The notes beneath the pieces are model-generated. The model was not told where the DNA came from. It ran no database searches and worked only from the letters and a program-made list of their open reading frames with translations. From an uncultured archaeon A07HN63 (GTDB taxonomy: Archaea > Halobacteriota > Halobacteria > Halobacteriales > Haloferacaceae), in the NCBI GenBank assembly GCA_000496215.1, contig KI543215.1, positions 25,059-33,022 on the forward strand: 7,964 nt of DNA, given 5' to 3'. Numbering within the stretch: the stretch's first letter is position 1; each line of letters begins with the position of its first letter. Both the position numbers and the translations under genes were made by a program. Below are positions 1 to 5,384 of this stretch, piece after piece.

Positions 1-4
1 AATT

Positions 5-130
5 ATGGACAAAGATATTGAATCAGAAATCCGTCAAGCATGGAAATCGGTTAATATGCTTCACAAGAGGCTGTTTGAGGTAGGAATGAAAGAAAGAATA
101 AGCGAAGAGTTGTTAGGAAACGAATTTTAA
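5..130 (+). CDS. Small hypothetical protein, possibly the C-terminus of a longer gene
   Basis: An open frame runs from the first ATG at 5 to a TAA at 128-130 and gives 41 residues. The frame is also open back to the window edge, so this may be only the tail of a longer protein. The peptide is charged and probably helical (MDKDIESEIRQAW at the start, ending ELLGNEF), with no membrane segment and no motif I recognise. Codon use (AAA, ATA, AGA, AGG, TTA) differs sharply from the genes downstream, which fits an acquired A+T-rich element. No promoter can be judged because the upstream sequence is missing. It could also be a chance frame in A+T-rich DNA, but the charged pattern and the T-rich stretch right after the stop make a real gene end plausible. 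Confidence 0.45.
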   Translation: MDKDIESEIRQAWKSVNMLHKRLFEVGMKERISEELLGNEF

Positions 131-139
131 TTTAATTTG
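124..139 (+). terminator. Possible T-rich archaeal terminator
   Basis: Three T-tracts (TTTT, TTT, TTT) separated by AA begin inside the last codons and continue just past the TAA at 128-130. Archaeal transcription often ends at T-rich tracts without a required hairpin, and these lie directly behind the small gene. In DNA this A+T-rich such tracts also occur by chance, so support is modest. Confidence 0.3.
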
Positions 140-172
140 TCTATGTGTGGGTTTAGTTGATTTCCACTCAGA

Positions 173-190
173 AATAATCAATTGATTATT
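173..190. repeat. Perfect 18-bp palindrome
   Basis: The sequence AATAATCAATTGATTATT is perfectly self-complementary, nine bases on each side, centred between 181 and 182. The symmetry stops at both ends (172 A against 191 C). It lies between the small gene of the A+T-rich island and the convergent vapC stop at 221. It could be a protein-binding site, the stem of a bidirectional terminator for the two convergent genes, or an element end. Nothing in the window settles which. Confidence 0.6.
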
Positions 191-220
191 CAAATATCAT
201 AATTTTGGGCCGTCTGATGA

Positions 221-613
221 TCAGTATCCTACAACTTCGATACCCGAAATCCGCTCGAAGTGATCGGGATTACCGGTCACCACCGGCTCGTCGCATACCA
301 CCGCTGTCGCCCCAATTGTCGCATCCCCGATGTCGATTGGCTCGCCCGCCGCTCGCAACTCCCCGTCGATCCGCCCGGCTTTGCGGGCGATGGCCGCGCT
401 CGTCGGCACCACCGGCCGGGACTCGATGATCCGTTCGATCTCGCGTTGCTCCGCCTCCGGCAGGTCGCTCATTCCAACGCCGATATACAACTCCTGTAGC
501 GTCATCGCCGGAATCCGCTGTGGAACCTCGGTGGCCTCGATCTCGTTGACTGTCTCCAGCGCGGCCGCGTCACCGTTCATCACGTCGATCAGAAAGGAGG
601 TATCGAGAATCAT
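221..613 (-). CDS. vapC: VapC-type PIN-domain toxin ribonuclease
   Basis: This 130-residue protein is a PIN-domain endoribonuclease, the toxin half of a VapBC type II toxin-antitoxin pair. VapC enzymes cut specific RNAs, often tRNAs, in the cytoplasm using acidic residues that hold Mg2+ or Mn2+. The family signatures are visible: N-terminal MILDTSFLID with Asp4, the acidic helix residue Glu41 in LQELYIG, Asp94 and Asp97 in IDIGDATIGATA, and the C-terminal VVTGNPDHF with Asp117. Length is typical, and all expected acidic positions are present, so the toxin looks intact. The ATG at 613-611 overlaps the vapB stop as ATGA, the usual translational coupling of this pair. It is transcribed with vapB and should be repressed by the VapB-VapC complex at the operator near 851-869. 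Its end faces the A+T-rich island. Confidence 0.93.
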   Translation of the reverse strand: MILDTSFLIDVMNGDAAALETVNEIEATEVPQRIPAMTLQELYIGVGMSDLPEAEQREIERIIESRPVVPTSAAIARKAGRIDGELRAAGEPIDIGDATIGATAVVCDEPVVTGNPDHFERISGIEVVGY

Positions 614-849
614 TCCGCCCCGTCGAACTGCTCGCTGAGTTCCGTCGCGTGCTGCTCGTGACTCGCGTCGATAGCCTCGCGCATCGTCCCGGCGTCTTCA
701 TCGGATAGTGTCCCGGCGAGTTCGCGGAGCGACGGCTCACCGAGCAGCCGTTCCAGCGTCTCGTTGAGCGTTTCGCCCTCGCGGTTCTGGGCCTTGATAC
801 GAGCGTGGAGCGTGTCGGATACGCGGATCGTTTTCGATGCTTCGCTCAT
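610..849 (-). CDS. vapB: VapB-type antitoxin with N-terminal DNA-binding fold
   Basis: This 79-residue protein is the antitoxin of the adjacent VapC. The N-terminal part (residues about 5-37, KTIRVSDTLHARIKAQ onward) resembles the ribbon-helix-helix or swapped-hairpin DNA-binding region of haloarchaeal VapB proteins. The acidic C-terminal half (residues about 38-79) would wrap VapC and block its active site. The ATG at 849-847 was chosen over an in-frame start 30 bases upstream because the upstream stretch (879-850) covers the promoter and the GTATAC operator, and because the family begins close to the KTIRV strand. The stop overlaps the vapC start by four bases. The motif TLSDEDAGTMREAID near residues 48-61 recurs in a decayed copy at 1380-1436. 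Confidence 0.9.
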   Translation of the reverse strand: MSEASKTIRVSDTLHARIKAQNREGETLNETLERLLGEPSLRELAGTLSDEDAGTMREAIDASHEQHATELSEQFDGAE

Positions 850-850
850 G

Positions 851-869
851 TTGTATACAACCGTATACG
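851..869 (-). promoter_or_regulatory. Candidate VapB operator: two GTATAC palindromes
   Basis: Directly in front of the vapB ATG are two palindromes, TTGTATACAA at 851-860 and CGTATACG at 862-869. Their shared GTATAC cores begin at 853 and 863, exactly 10 bp apart, which places them on the same face of the helix. They fall between the TATA-like element and the start codon, so bound protein would block initiation. VapB-VapC complexes are known to autorepress through paired palindromes; that this pair serves that purpose is inference. Confidence 0.6.
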
Positions 870-870
870 A

Positions 871-879
871 GAATATCAA
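871..879 (-). promoter_or_regulatory. TATA-like element of the vapBC operon
   Basis: On the minus strand the sequence TTGATATTC is centred about 26 nt upstream of the vapB ATG at 849. That is the spacing expected for a leaderless haloarchaeal transcript starting at or very near the ATG. The match to a TATA box is moderate. Confidence 0.4.
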
Positions 880-938
880 CTTGCTCCCGCCGCGACTGAC
901 GATGTCGCGCTCAAAGTGGAGAAATTCGTCCGCACCAT

Positions 939-1196
939 CTACTGTATGAACTCTGGAAGCGACTCGTCGCCCGTATTCTCCGGATCGTGCCCGAACTCAC
1001 GGAGGGTCTCGTCGGTCACCGGCTCCCCCTCGCCAGTATGCAGCGACAGAGCCTCGGCGAGCATCACGAGTGCTTCGGCTTTGGTTTCGCCGTAGGACGC
1101 CACGCCGGTTTCGATATCCCGGGCGGTGATCTGGCCGTCGTCCTCGTGGATGAATTCGACCCCGTCGGCGCGGTTGTCGCCTGTGGGACTGGCCAT
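939..1196 (-). CDS. HicB-like antitoxin without an adjacent HicA
   Basis: This 85-residue protein resembles haloarchaeal HicB-family antitoxins. Residues 12-34 (GVEFIHEDDGQITARDIETG) form the strand-rich, partly degraded RNase-H-like core, followed by ASYGETKAEALVMLAEALSLH, the typical helix with the Y-G-x-T-x-x-E-A pattern, and an acidic tail (TDETLREFGHDP). HicB normally neutralises HicA, a small RNA-cutting toxin encoded next to it. No HicA-like frame is visible on either side: downstream is the vapB promoter, and upstream is vapB debris and an unidentified fragment. The ATG at 1196 was preferred to in-frame starts further upstream (up to 1406) because those run through the promoter and the vapB remnant, and the family begins shortly before the first strand. 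It may be an orphan antitoxin left after loss of its toxin, or one acting on a HicA elsewhere. Confidence 0.75.
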   Translation of the reverse strand: MASPTGDNRADGVEFIHEDDGQITARDIETGVASYGETKAEALVMLAEALSLHTGEGEPVTDETLREFGHDPENTGDESLPEFIQ

Positions 1197-1222
1197 GTTA
1201 CCCCAAACTATGTCGGAATCCC

Positions 1223-1230
1223 GAATAAGC
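1223..1230 (-). promoter_or_regulatory. TATA box of the HicB-like gene
   Basis: The minus-strand sequence GCTTATTC lies 27-34 nt upstream of the ATG at 1196, the spacing expected for a leaderless haloarchaeal mRNA. It supports the short start chosen for this gene. Confidence 0.5.
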
Positions 1231-1237
1231 GTTCGCC

Positions 1238-1378
1238 CTACCCCTCGAAATACCGCGCTCGCAACGCCGAAACATACCTCGCCTCCCAGCCGTCCGTCTC
1301 GACGAATATCAACACTTGCCCGACGTAGGCATATTCCAGCCCACCCGCTGCGGCCAGTCGGCACAGCACGCGCAGCAG
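1238..1378 (-). pseudogene. Unidentified gene fragment next to the vapB remnant
   Basis: A minus-strand frame ending in TAG at 1240-1238 encodes LLRVLCRLAAAGGLEYAY followed by VGQVLIFVETDGWEARYVSA and a short end, ARYFEG. About three quarters of its codons end in G or C by hand count, which fits haloarchaeal coding sequence, but no proper start is visible: the frame continues upstream out of phase through vapB remnant sequence. It probably is the remaining C-terminal piece of a gene broken when the toxin-antitoxin modules rearranged. I do not recognise the family; it does not look like HicA or a PIN domain. It could also be non-coding sequence with a chance open frame. Confidence 0.25.
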
Positions 1379-1379
1379 C

Positions 1380-1436
1380 GTAATTTGTGTCGATAGCTTC
1401 TCGCATCGTCGCGGCGTCCTCTTCCGACAGCGTCTC
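1380..1436 (-). pseudogene. Decayed fragment of a second vapB
   Basis: On the minus strand, 19 codons read ETLSEEDAATMREAIDTNY, which closely match GTLSDEDAGTMREAIDASH in the C-terminal half of the intact VapB at 610-849. The DNA matches as well: 1389-1431 aligns with 667-709 without gaps, at roughly four fifths identity by eye. No DNA-binding N-terminal half precedes it, since the sequence upstream becomes the promoter of the plus-strand gene at 1474, and no PIN toxin follows. It is therefore the relic of a second VapBC module, diverged enough to be an old paralogue or a separate acquisition rather than a fresh duplication. Confidence 0.7.
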
Positions 1437-1444
1437 CCATGACG

Positions 1445-1450
1445 TTTATT
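1445..1450 (+). promoter_or_regulatory. TATA box for the gene at 1474
   Basis: TTTATT is centred 26-27 nt upstream of the ATG at 1474, the ideal distance for a leaderless haloarchaeal transcript. It lies immediately beside the end of the vapB remnant, so this promoter marks the right border of the toxin-antitoxin patch. Confidence 0.6.
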
Positions 1451-1473
1451 CACAATCACGCGTACGTTGAGCC

Positions 1474-1842
1474 ATGCCCTCCATCCAAGCACTTCGAGCC
1501 CGACTCGTCACCCCGGAGAACCTGAGTCTTACCGTCGCCGTCGCCCTCTCGATGGTCGGCGCGTATACTATCCAACTCCGGGTCAGTGCGGGCGTCGCAG
1601 CGTTCTTCGGGCTGATCGTCCTCGGCGTCTCGACACCGACGACGCTCACCGCACGCGATCTGCTGGAGACAGATCTCACTTCCGCGGTCGTCCGCACGGG
1701 TGTCGCGTGTACAGCCACGTTCGTGACCTACGTCGGCCTATTAACCGTCATCCCCGGACGAGACGGGGGCCTCCTCGGTGCTGCAGTCGCGTTTACGCTG
1801 ACTGCGGTCGCGGTCGAGGGTGTTGCTCGCGCAGTTGAGTGA
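1474..1842 (+). CDS. Small four-helix membrane protein of unknown function
   Basis: The 122-residue product is mostly hydrophobic. About four membrane helices can be placed at residues 17-33, 37-54, 71-92 and 98-118, with short charged links (RDLLETD at 61-67 and PGRDGG at 94-99). The start MPSIQALRARL gives a short positively charged N-terminus that would stay inside the cell. No catalytic or binding motif is visible and I do not recognise the family. It has its own leaderless-type promoter and is separated by 150 bp from the next gene, which has another promoter, so it is probably transcribed alone. Codon use is ordinary for the region. A long minus-strand frame overlapping its end (1741-2376) is a shadow. 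Confidence 0.75.
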   Translation: MPSIQALRARLVTPENLSLTVAVALSMVGAYTIQLRVSAGVAAFFGLIVLGVSTPTTLTARDLLETDLTSAVVRTGVACTATFVTYVGLLTVIPGRDGGLLGAAVAFTLTAVAVEGVARAVE

Positions 1843-1961
1843 GGGCAGGTATTGGGTGTGGCAGACACCAATTTCACACCGCACCTGCTTGGAACGGTCG
1901 CCGGCGCAGTCTATCGTTCGGTCGCCGCCTGCGTGTTTCTGTGCCTGCGACCAGCGAACAG

Positions 1962-1967
1962 GTATTT
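1962..1967 (+). promoter_or_regulatory. TATA-like element for the SHOCT gene
   Basis: GTATTT is centred about 28 nt upstream of the ATG at 1993, consistent with a leaderless start there and against an upstream TTG at 1852. The match is moderate. Confidence 0.4.
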
Positions 1968-1992
1968 GCCGCTCGCTACTGTATCTGTCTCC

Positions 1993-2382
1993 ATGAACTG
2001 GCGGAAAGTCCTCTTCTACACGATCTTCGGACTCGGGCTTCTGGTCGCCCTCCAGATTGCCCTCTCGGTTGTTGCCGTGGTCATCGGCATCGCGTGGACG
2101 ATTGCCACCTCCCTCGCCACGCTGGCTGTCTTCGCGGCGTTGTTCTACGGCGGCTTCAAACTCGTCTCGTGGTACCGCGACGGCGGGGCCACAGGCTCGC
2201 CCACCGACGCCACAGCCACCGATCAATCGGCACCGGAGCCACCCACACGCGTCGAGTCGCTGAAAGAACGGTACGCCAACGGGCACCTCTCGGAGGCGGA
2301 GTTCGAACGCGAACTCGAACGTGAACTCGATGGCCCCGATGTCGACGCTATCGACCGCGAACTCAGCCGTGAACACGAGTAG
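1993..2382 (+). CDS. Membrane protein with C-terminal SHOCT domain
   Basis: The 129-residue protein has two adjoining membrane helices (residues about 7-33 and 36-58), a polar linker rich in Ala, Thr and Pro (64-85), and a C-terminal SHOCT domain. The SHOCT part is residues 86-114, seen as RVESLKERYANGHLSEAEFE followed by RELERELD: a short two-helix motif with the G-x-L-S/T-x-x-E-F core. SHOCT domains are found at the ends of many small membrane proteins and are thought to mediate protein contacts or oligomerisation; the exact role here is unknown. The frame is open further upstream, but the ATG at 1993 is favoured because the earlier stretch lacks structure, begins only with TTG and contains the likely promoter. 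The end of the domain carries a 12-bp tandem repeat. Confidence 0.85.
   Translation: MNWRKVLFYTIFGLGLLVALQIALSVVAVVIGIAWTIATSLATLAVFAALFYGGFKLVSWYRDGGATGSPTDATATDQSAPEPPTRVESLKERYANGHLSEAEFERELERELDGPDVDAIDRELSREHE
2305..2328 (+). repeat. 12-bp tandem repeat within the SHOCT coding region
   Basis: GAACGCGAACTC at 2305-2316 is followed at once by GAACGTGAACTC at 2317-2328, with one difference. The unit equals four codons and encodes Glu-Arg-Glu-Leu twice (residues 105-112), so it lengthens the charged last helix without breaking the frame. It looks like a small in-frame duplication. Confidence 0.7.
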
Positions 2383-2391
2383 CGTCTCGCG

Positions 2392-2408
2392 GTCGGTTCG
2401 CTGCCGAC
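2392..2408 (+). terminator. Weak hairpin after the SHOCT gene
   Basis: GTCGG at 2392-2396 can pair with CCGAC at 2404-2408 around a seven-base loop, ten bases past the stop at 2380-2382. The 185 bp between this gene and the convergent kinase gene otherwise shows nothing recognisable: no T-run, no tRNA arms and no coding frame I would support. Archaeal termination relies on T-tracts more than hairpins, so the assignment is weak. Confidence 0.15.
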
Positions 2409-2567
2409 GGGCCGTTCACAGCGATCCGCTCTGACGGTTCGCCCGACCTGCGTTGGGTGTGCTTTCACGACCTGTTTAGCTGGTACGCCGCGGCCACCGG
2501 TCCTAGTACCCACCGTCTCACAGCCGGTTACACCGCGATACTCCCTCGCTGCCCGCGATCCCGTCGC

Positions 2568-5186
2568 TCACAACTCGACACACTTGGTCGTCTGCGTGCT
2601 GGGGAAGGTCAACTGCACAACAGTCCCTTGATCGATGGTAAACTCGAGGTCCACGTTCGAGTACGCCGCCACGCGGTCGATCACCCACAGCCCGGCCCCG
2701 CTCCCGTGTTCGAGCGCCGACTCGCCGTGTTTGTCGAGCACGTCGCGTTCCATCCGCGGGATACCGGGGCCGTTATCGGCGACTTCTATCGCCGGGCCGT
2801 CGCCGGTCGCAAACAGCCGCACGTCGACGGTCGGTGTCTCGCTGTCGTTGTGCTCGATCCCGTTCTCGATCAGCTGTTGCACGGCATCGTTGATATTCGG
2901 ATGCGCGGTCACCGTTGCATCGGCTGCGCACTCACCCTGTATCTCTGCGCCCGGGAACTTGTCGCGAACACTGCCGATGGCATCCTCGACCACCTCGATG
3001 AGCGAGACTGTGCTCGTTTCATCGCGGTTCGCAACTACCTCTCGCATCGTCTGTGCGTTATCGGTGGTCTTCTGTAGTCGCTTGGCCGACTCGACGATAG
3101 TCTCCCCCATCGTCTGGTGTTGCTCGTTCGCCTCGGCCTCGATAGTCTCGGCGTACCCCTTGATAACCGTGAGCTCGTTCCGCAGGTTGTGTCGCAGAAT
3201 CCGCCCGAGTACCTGATCGAGCAGTTGCAAATCTCGTCGTCGCTCGATCAGCTGTGTCGCCGCCTGTAGGTTCGTCGTCAGCGACGCGAGGATTTGCTTG
3301 TCGTTTTCGGTAAAACGCCCGTCGTGAAGCGAACCGGCCGCGAAAACCCCGAACTCACCGATCGGGCTGATTACCTCCGACTTGATCAGGCCCTCCTGAT
3401 CGTATGCTTCCGGATAGTCGCTGATCTGCGAGATGAGCTTCGTCTCCCGCTCCTCGAACGCTCGCCAGGCAATACTGTTCCCCGGCGTGAAGACCGGCGT
3501 CTCGTCAAACAGCGGATCGGCTGGGCCAGTGCTGTCCACCGGCTGGAGCTGCTGGGTTGTCGGATCGTGCTCCCAGATCGCCGACAGCGGAAAGTCAAGT
3601 GCCTCCGGTAACTCGTCGAGAACCATCTCGGCCATCTCGTCGGTGGTTGTCGCCGCTACCGCATCTCGGGTTATGTCCTGCACTGTCGCCAGCCCACGTT
3701 CGCGTCGCGCTTTATCTAGAGCCGTCTCGACGGATGTCGACAGCAGCCGGGCGAAGTTCTGTTCGATCTCACCGAGCGTGGTTGTCTCGGTTGCGGGCAG
3801 AACCAGCAGTCCGTGCGATCCGAGCGGCAACAGGAGCGCACGCTCGACTCTCCCGGCGTCGCCAAACACCCGCTGTAACTCTCTCCTATCTGCGATCTGG
3901 GTCTCCGTCCCGGTCTTGTACACCGCCCACAGGAGTGAGTCTGGCTCCTGGCTGTCAGGCGCGTTGTCCGCAAACAGGCCGTCGAAGGCCATCGACGTGG
4001 CGACTGGCACCAGAGCCTCTGCTCGGCGATTGTACAGATATACCCCGGCCTCTGTGACACCGAGAACCTCCTTGATCGCGCTGACGGCGGCACTGCAGAT
4101 TCTGTTACGGTCTCGCTCGTCGAGTATTGCGGCCGTCTTCGTGTGGAGTTGCTGAAGAACCCGTTCTCGCTGCTTGACCTGTGTGATCTCGTGGAGTGTA
4201 ATAACCCAGCCGCCGGTTTCGTCGCCGCCGGCCGCCAGCGGCGCGCTACGCAGCTGAAAATCCCGCTGTCTGTCGGCTGTGGTGATACTGATATCGGTCT
4301 CGACGCCGGTGGGCGATTGCAGTACGTCGGCTTGGTCGCAGAACGGCTCGAAAAACTCCCCGACCGGCAGCCCCTCCCAGTCCGATTCGACACCGACCAG
4401 TGCCCGTGCCGCTGGATTGCTTTCGACTACCTGCTCGTCATCGTTGAGAATCACCATCGGATCATCCATATTTTGCACGGCACGCTCTCGGCCACGGGGG
4501 ACAACATCTAAAAAATCGGCCTCAAACAGCACCCATGCGAGAATGAACACGGTCGCAACAAACATGAGTGAGGTGTAGTTCTGTGCAGTCAACTGACCGA
4601 GATAGCTGATATTTGCCCCAGCTGGTAGCGCAACTGCCCCGATCAGTACGAGGTTCTGTTTGCGCCGAATCCCCTGTGAGTTGACTACCTCACGAAGACA
4701 GGCGATAATACCAAGCAAAACAAGCAGATACGCCCCAACAGCATGTAACTGAAACAGAGAACCACCGATTGGAGCGATCCCTGCGGTTGGCAGTGATAGC
4801 GATGCAATGGGGTCGTAGTAACGATGATGGAGTGGATTTGTCCACGCAAATATCTGATCCACCACCAGTAGCACGCTAAAAGCCCCAAGTGCCCGTTGTG
4901 GTCGCTCAATGTAGCCAGTATACTCGGCGGTAAGCAGAAACCACCCGACGGTTGCGCTGGCGATTGCTACCAAGCCAATGTTTGCTGCAACATACCAGAG
5001 CCACGGCGTCGTTGTGACTGTTCTGACGGCAAACGCAATGGCATACACGCTGACTGCAGGAATAATAACGAGCAACCCGAGCGCGCCGGCACTGTCTCGA
5101 TTCGCCAAAGTTGTCCGGAGCAACAGCCATGGGAGTACGCCCGGGAGCGCAAAGAGAAGCCCCGACCCGATCACAGCGATATCCAC
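2568..5186 (-). CDS. 7TM-PAS-GAF-GAF sensor histidine kinase
   Basis: The 872-residue protein is a membrane-anchored sensor histidine kinase. Residues 1-225 contain seven hydrophobic helices (about 5-24, 33-56, 62-86, 98-116, 143-165, 176-198, 204-223), like the 7TM N-terminal modules of haloarchaeal kinases. A PAS domain follows (about 234-335, MDDPMVILNDDEQVVESNPAA at its start), then two GAF-like regions (about 355-492 and 505-648), and the kinase core. The phosphoacceptor is His666 in RILRHNLRNELTVIKGYAE; the ATP-binding domain has its N box at Asn775 (LIENGIEHND), G1 at 804-808 (DNGPGIP) and G2 at 828-833 (HGSGAGLW). All core motifs are intact. It would autophosphorylate in response to a signal, but there is no receiver domain and no response-regulator gene in the window, so its partner is unknown. 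The start is GTG at 5186, because an in-frame stop lies just upstream; GTG at residue 5 is an alternative. The 7TM-coding part is clearly poorer in G+C than the rest. Confidence 0.92.
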   Translation of the reverse strand: MDIAVIGSGLLFALPGVLPWLLLRTTLANRDSAGALGLLVIIPAVSVYAIAFAVRTVTTTPWLWYVAANIGLVAIASATVGWFLLTAEYTGYIERPQRALGAFSVLLVVDQIFAWTNPLHHRYYDPIASLSLPTAGIAPIGGSLFQLHAVGAYLLVLLGIIACLREVVNSQGIRRKQNLVLIGAVALPAGANISYLGQLTAQNYTSLMFVATVFILAWVLFEADFLDVVPRGRERAVQNMDDPMVILNDDEQVVESNPAARALVGVESDWEGLPVGEFFEPFCDQADVLQSPTGVETDISITTADRQRDFQLRSAPLAAGGDETGGWVITLHEITQVKQRERVLQQLHTKTAAILDERDRNRICSAAVSAIKEVLGVTEAGVYLYNRRAEALVPVATSMAFDGLFADNAPDSQEPDSLLWAVYKTGTETQIADRRELQRVFGDAGRVERALLLPLGSHGLLVLPATETTTLGEIEQNFARLLSTSVETALDKARRERGLATVQDITRDAVAATTTDEMAEMVLDELPEALDFPLSAIWEHDPTTQQLQPVDSTGPADPLFDETPVFTPGNSIAWRAFEERETKLISQISDYPEAYDQEGLIKSEVISPIGEFGVFAAGSLHDGRFTENDKQILASLTTNLQAATQLIERRRDLQLLDQVLGRILRHNLRNELTVIKGYAETIEAEANEQHQTMGETIVESAKRLQKTTDNAQTMREVVANRDETSTVSLIEVVEDAIGSVRDKFPGAEIQGECAADATVTAHPNINDAVQQLIENGIEHNDSETPTVDVRLFATGDGPAIEVADNGPGIPRMERDVLDKHGESALEHGSGAGLWVIDRVAAYSNVDLEFTIDQGTVVQLTFPSTQTTKCVEL

Positions 5187-5210
5187 AGATTATATTATAT
5201 TCTGACTCTC

Positions 5211-5221
5211 ATTTCATAAAT
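5211..5221 (-). promoter_or_regulatory. Likely TATA box of the histidine kinase gene
   Basis: On the minus strand ATTTATGAAAT is centred about 29 nt upstream of the GTG at 5186, consistent with a leaderless transcript. A second very A+T-rich stretch at 5189-5200 (ATATAATATAAT) lies too close to the GTG; if it were the TATA box, transcription would begin inside the gene near the GTG at residue 5. Confidence 0.45.
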
Positions 5222-5317
5222 CCGTTGAGAAATGTAGATTGAGAGTATAAACCAACCATTAGATGGTCTGTTCGGTCGTTGGTCCATCTCTGTACGTTTG
5301 TCTCTACTACCAACGGG

Positions 5318-5348
5318 ATGTCGACATATGCCGGCTGTCGACCGACAT
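5318..5348. repeat. Cluster of GTCGAC palindromes and short inverted repeats
   Basis: ATGTCGACAT at 5318-5327 is a perfect palindrome. A second GTCGAC occurs at 5337-5342, and ATGTCG at 5318-5323 is complementary to CGACAT at 5343-5348. RNA from the minus strand could therefore fold into a hairpin about 40-65 nt past the stop of the molybdoenzyme gene, or the sites could bind a regulator upstream of the kinase gene. The rest of the 198-bp gap (5187-5384) holds the kinase promoter and another TATA-like sequence at 5244-5254 (minus), but no gene. Confidence 0.3.
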
Positions 5349-5384
5349 AAACGGCGACTGCCCGGTGTACTGTTCAATCACCGT

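Larger units (their letters stand above)
1..207. other. A+T-rich island at the window edge
   Basis: The first roughly 207 bases are strongly A+T-rich (60 of the first 180 bases are G or C by hand count), whereas the following vapC and later genes are around 60% or more. The change is abrupt, near the run of G/C that begins at about 207, just before the vapC stop. The island holds one short reading frame with codons rare in haloarchaeal core genes (ATA, AGA, AGG, TTA), a T-rich tail and an 18-bp palindrome. Such islands in haloarchaea commonly mark plasmid, provirus or insertion-element DNA. No transposase, terminal repeat or attachment site is visible here, so the kind of element cannot be named. 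Confidence 0.6.

Noticed and set aside
593..601. AAAGGAGGT on the plus strand, a textbook ribosome-binding sequence
   Set aside because: It is the reverse complement of the vapC codons for Thr-Ser-Phe-Leu near its N-terminus, and no plausible plus-strand gene follows.
1197..1406. Long N-terminal extension of the HicB-like gene (start at 1406)
   Set aside because: It would run through the vapB remnant, and the likely TATA box at 1223-1230 fits the short start at 1196.
1741..2376. 211-codon minus-strand open frame
   Set aside because: It lies antisense to the two membrane-protein genes, and its product is Arg- and Gly-rich with no domain. It is a typical high-G+C shadow.
2383..2567. Search for a tRNA or small structured RNA between the convergent genes
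   Set aside because: No T-arm consensus, no paired acceptor ends and no CCA were found; only a weak five-base stem was seen.
3433..4155. 240-codon plus-strand frame opposite the kinase gene, with another at 2457-3077
   Set aside because: Ser/Arg-rich translations without domains lie opposite a kinase gene whose motifs are intact, so they are shadows.
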